NCBI GenBank assembly: GCA_003427395.1 | Contig: BFEA01000469.1 | Span: 616,757-651,410 of the forward strand | DNA: 34,654 nt | DNA from: Chara braunii | Taxonomy: Eukaryota > Streptophyta > Charophyceae > Charales > Characeae | Reading direction: 5' to 3' | Shown: positions 31,639-34,654 of the stretch, in pieces | Layout of the letters: each line of letters begins with the position of its first letter | Position numbering within the stretch: the first letter of the stretch is position 1 | The notes under the pieces: model-generated | Told to the model about the DNA's origin: nothing | What the model saw: the letters and a program-made list of their open reading frames with translations, nothing else | The model's database searches: none | Program-made: the position numbers and the translations under genes

Positions 31639-31710
31639 GTGGGGTTCATACTCAAGTCTTCGCTATTACAGCTCATGGGTGTACCCTCTGAGCTAAGCCA
31701 GTGGGTCTCA
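31639..31710 (-). repeat. tRNA-derived SINE-like head
   Basis: Minus strand: CTGGCTTAGCTCAGAGGGTA (A box), then GCTGTAATAGCGAAGACTTG and AGTATGAACCCCAC (degraded B box). The layout equals a tRNA of the GCTAATAACGCGAAGGTCG type. Stems are eroded, so it is not a working tRNA. Confidence 0.55.
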
Positions 31711-31943
31711 TCGCTGGCCTCATAACCAGCGTAGACACCTGCCCCTCAGGCATGCTCTCGCCTCAACTTTCGCTATAGATCGTGGTTGGCGGGTGGTGCA
31801 CCCGCAGAAGGTTCCTGCCACTCGGGTTTCTTCCACCTCGCTGGCTGTCGATCGCATGCATGTTGACTCCCTGCTCCGTGTTTCAAGACCGGCAGGATAG
31901 AAGAACTCCGCCAGCATCCTGAACACACAGGAACCAGTGTTAT

Positions 31944-31968
31944 AATTTTAACGGATGTCCCAAAGGAC
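31944..31968 (-). pseudogene. Isolated U6 5' end (25 nt)
   Basis: The minus strand reads GTCCTTTGGGAC, then ATCCGTTAAAATT, the U6 5' hairpin and start. After AAAATT it switches abruptly to unrelated sequence (ATAACACTGGTTCC), which continues some 230 bases to the tRNA-like piece at 31710. A U6 leader joined to a different body is what reverse-transcriptase template switching from U6 would leave. Confidence 0.6.
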
Positions 31969-32922
31969 AATTAAAAAGGCGAAAAAATGCAATAAAAATA
32001 GGGAAGGGAGGAGGTTGTTGCGGCTGTCAGCACCTCGTAGGCCCTGCTAATCGGGCCCGTAGTTGGGATCGTCAGCAAAACCAAGGGGGATAGCCCCACT
32101 AGGCTCTCAACCTCTCAGCTTCTTCAAGCAGCTCCAATACTCCTGCGCTGGCACCTGCTGGCCTCAATTCCTGAATCTCCCGAAATACCATGACCAATAG
32201 TGCTAGGCCCAATGCTGAGTCTAGCACTAGCGGGAACTCTTTTAAACGAGTATCGCTACGTATGTGGGTTTGCTAAAACATTCCAAGATCGTTCCTTCGG
32301 CCTACCGGCTAAACCCGCTCTAATTTGCAGACCCTTCAGCTCCCACCATCTCCACAGGGCCAGCTCCTTTCTTGCCTTTCAAAAATCTCTGTATAGAGAG
32401 AGGAAGACAGGTTGTCAATCAGATTTTTTCTTGGCAGTCTTAAGGGCTATCTCAAGTGCTTGTTTCGCTAGTTTCCTCGGGATTCTACCAACAGCCTGGG
32501 AGAGTGTGAGGTAACTTTTCTGAAACCACTCCTATCTGTCCTGATTGGGTAGAAAGTACTAGAAAGTTAGAAACCAAAATGAAAATCATTTCTAACTCTT
32601 GATTTTCCAAAAAGGATTGTAAAAATTCTGGCAAACAGAGATGTTGTTGAGCATTGCAATACAAACAACTTTTGGCTGAGGTGATTTTCAAGTTTACAGC
32701 CAAATGTTATAAACAAAAGCAAAGATTCAAAACACATTTTTTTGGGAACCTCCGGGTCCACATTAGGACATGTGGACCCATACCCACTGCAGACAGACAA
32801 ACTGCATACCACCCGTCTTACACCTAAGTATTATTTCTTTGCGATAAATTCAGGATAGTATGGTTTCAGTTTTGGTCTTTCGAAAAAGTCCGCTTGTTTC
32901 AGAAAAGGTGAGGCCGAAAACC

Positions 32923-32942
32923 TTTTTTTTTTTTTTTTTTTT
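32923..32942. repeat. Poly-T run
   Basis: About 20 T are followed by AACTGGCC, possibly the tail of a minus-strand retro-copy. Confidence 0.8.
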
Positions 32943-33303
32943 AACTGGCCTGAGCCTGCTAGGGGAAGTGAGATGAGTGACTTCTCCTAGTAGGCCTGGT
33001 GCTGGAAACCGGGTCCAGTGTCCTAGGTACAACAAAAGCATCCTTTTGGACTACATTTGACTACCGGGGCCATTACCTGGCTTCGGCTTGCTGGCTGAGG
33101 GCGCAGTTTTCAGGTCCGTGGCTCACTGACTTCAATCTCATATTTACATGAGGACTTCAATGTCTTCTAATGATTGCAGTTTTTTCCTTAGAACCCCTGT
33201 TGGTATATGGGAGAGTGAAGCTCATCAGGGATGCTGCACTGTTTACATGATTGATGCTAAGTTGCTAACTTGTTCTATTTGTTGCCTGTGTCACTGACTG
33301 CAG

Positions 33304-33405
33304 GTTTTGGCAGCTCTGTTTGTGCTGATTCCCTTCTGCTATTTGGCGGCTTCGTTTGCAGTCTTTGTCGTGAAAGAAAGAACAGTCAAAGCCAAGCACC
33401 TACAA
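33304..33405 (+). CDS. ABCA-type transporter exon, transmembrane segment with PASF-like hallmark
   Basis: The exon lies between GACTGCAG and GTACGT, 34 codons, phase 0 at both ends. The peptide starts VLAALFVLIPFCYLAAS and ends FAVFVVKERTVKAKHLQ. ABCA proteins share 'F..IPASF..F.V.ER..KAKH.Q' after the second membrane helix, at the entrance to the cytosolic loop, and the next expected residues are .SGVS. Only the Pro of PASF is replaced here (AASF). This is the strongest family evidence in the window. The following exon, with the next helices, and the two ATP-binding cassettes are not seen before the right edge. In the family the protein moves lipids or related amphipathic molecules using ATP; the substrate here is unknown. 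Confidence 0.85.
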
Positions 33406-34192
33406 GTACGTTTTTGATTTTATTTTTTTTAATTTCTAAAAATGTAATACTAATAATAGTATTTTGTTTCCACTTTGTAGAGTCCATAGTGAGCATGTGG
33501 AAACGAAGTATAATGAAACAGAGTCTTCGGAGGGAAAAAACTTCAAAAAAGTATAACTCGTTCAATCGTAACGTCGATGATTATACAATATCAGGATTAC
33601 CCTGCCGTATTTAGGCTATGGTGTTTATCTGTAGTGGTGCCAACCAGCCAGATCCTCTCAACGCATGTCTGGCTGAGCAGAGCCACAGTATGCCCCTCAA
33701 GTTTGACGAGGACCTGGAGAGAAATATTGCCACACACAGAAAACTGAAAATCCAAGAGGAAGTACTCACACAGCCCTTATTAAACCACCAGTTCACACAA
33801 AGCTAAATTGACGAACCAAAAGTTGCACGTTTCCGAGCCTGACTGCTACAGTAACAGGATGAAAAGAAAAATCTCGGGGTACTGGTGCCAGCCTACCTGA
33901 GTGTCTGGATTTGGATTCAAGGTGGGGTCCACGTTAAATCTGTGTTGAACTGTGTTGAGACGCATATCAACGCCGCCCGTGGATTTTTTTCATCAACAAA
34001 GAATGGGCAAAAAAGCTGAGTGGGGATCCGGGCCACCCGGGTGACTGGCAGGGGCCCGGGCGAGGTCCCGGGCGGCCTGGCCGGGCAGGGCACCCGGTTG
34101 GGGTCCGGGCCCCCCCAGCGCACTCACCTGTCGGGGGATTTCGGACCCCTTTTCGGACCCCCTTTGTATCCGTGTGTGTGTGTGTGTGTGTT

Positions 34193-34250
<58 letters not shown>

Positions 34251-34654
34251 TCGAATCATGCTTGCAGTGTATCTCATGCGCAGGGTGCCTCACACACATA
34301 CAAGTGATGCGGCGCATTAAAAAAATAGGAAAACAAAAATGTCCTAGTTGTGTCCAGCCTCTTTTCGGAAGGATCCCTACAGCATATTAGCTAGGACCCG
34401 ACGTCACGCAGAGATACACTTCAAACTTGTACTCGCTGAGGGTGGGCAGAGAATATATATTCTGGAGGTTATGGGTCACCATTTCTCTGTTTTCTTGCTT
34501 TTCTTTTCTTTTCTCATTTTTCTTTTCTTAGGAATACGTGCAGTGGCCCTAAGGGCCTTTACTCACCAAATGCACAAAAGACAACACATATGGTGGCGTA
34601 TTATTCCACGTTCTGCAGAAGATTCATTCTAATTTTGCACATTTCGTGAGTAGT
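33406..34654 (+). other. Start of the next ABCA intron, no exon recognised
   Basis: This stretch begins GTACGT. It has an AT-rich piece (33415-33480), an 18-mer shared with 12869 (33780-33797), a GC-rich GGGCCCGGGC block (34020-34125) similar in motif to 11168-11640, and a (GT)n(GA)n tract. I searched for the expected SGVS-type continuation and did not find it. Confidence 0.5.
34171..34248. repeat. (GT)n followed by (GA)n microsatellite
   Basis: GT units (34171-34201) run directly into about 23 GA units. Confidence 0.95.

Larger units (their letters stand above)
22576..33303 (+). other. ABCA intron 5 (about 10.7 kb)
   Basis: This intron runs from GTGGGT to GACTGCAG. It holds a dead LINE split by a hAT-like element, an AT-rich tandem-repeat and hairpin block, another hAT-like element, and a U6/tRNA-derived cluster. 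Stretches 25151-26690, 29520-31350 and 31970-33300 show nothing I can name as a gene. Some long open frames there (for example 29928-30776) have no recognisable domain. Confidence 0.65.

Noticed and set aside
33618-33806. 62-residue plus-strand frame with protein-like composition (LKFDEDLERN)
   Set aside because: No family is recognised, and it is not the expected continuation of the ABCA protein (an SGVS-type exon).

Overview
This window is eukaryotic nuclear DNA, and most of it looks like intron. Three things point to the green lineage (land plants and streptophyte or other green algae): U6 snRNA copies carry the plant-type 5' hairpin (GTCC..GGAC followed by ACATCC), a faded plant-type initiator-Met primer binding site is present, and the only coherent gene resembles plant and protist ABCA transporters. 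Very long repeat-filled introns, (GA)n tracts, polypurine tracts and an assembly gap would fit a large, repeat-rich genome such as a charophyte alga (Chara-like). That species guess is inference only.

Main result: six short plus-strand exons can be read as one partial ABCA-type (full-size ABC subfamily A) transporter gene running left to right across at least 29 kb: 4044-4417, 10661-10741, 14066-14273, 16026-16307, 22481-22575 and 33304-33405. Each has plausible AG and GT splice borders, every junction keeps the reading frame, and the joined peptide follows the ABCA order: basic cytosolic N-terminus, first transmembrane helix, large extracellular loop with N-x-S/T sequons, the family motif HALP, the motif HPLPLT, then a transmembrane segment ending in the hallmark ASFAVFVVKER..KAKHLQ. 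The ATP-binding cassettes must lie to the right of the window. The last two exons and the HALP exon are the most secure. The borders of the first and third exons are less certain.

The introns are full of transposon debris. Three compact hAT-like non-autonomous elements have exact 8-bp target duplications (17208-17755, 23501-24987, 29098-29463). A possible 3.6-kb member lies at 5438-9024 and the right end of another at 1-270. The element at 23501 sits inside a decayed non-LTR retrotransposon reverse transcriptase read on the minus strand. It carries about 0.8 kb of CTC-rich then GAG-rich DNA that could fold into one long hairpin. Other relics are a Ty3-type integrase tail (3285), a primer binding site (9804), tRNA-derived SINE-like pieces (19.5 kb, 31.65 kb) and four U6-derived sequences.

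The most unusual stretch is 26.7-28.66 kb, an AT-rich block of several tandem repeats. It contains about twelve copies of a conserved 18-19 nt segment (CATTCRRCTTRGAAACAAT), most of them bracketed by inverted-repeat arms whose sequence differs from copy to copy while pairing is kept. This is a hairpin family with apparent covariation that I do not recognise.
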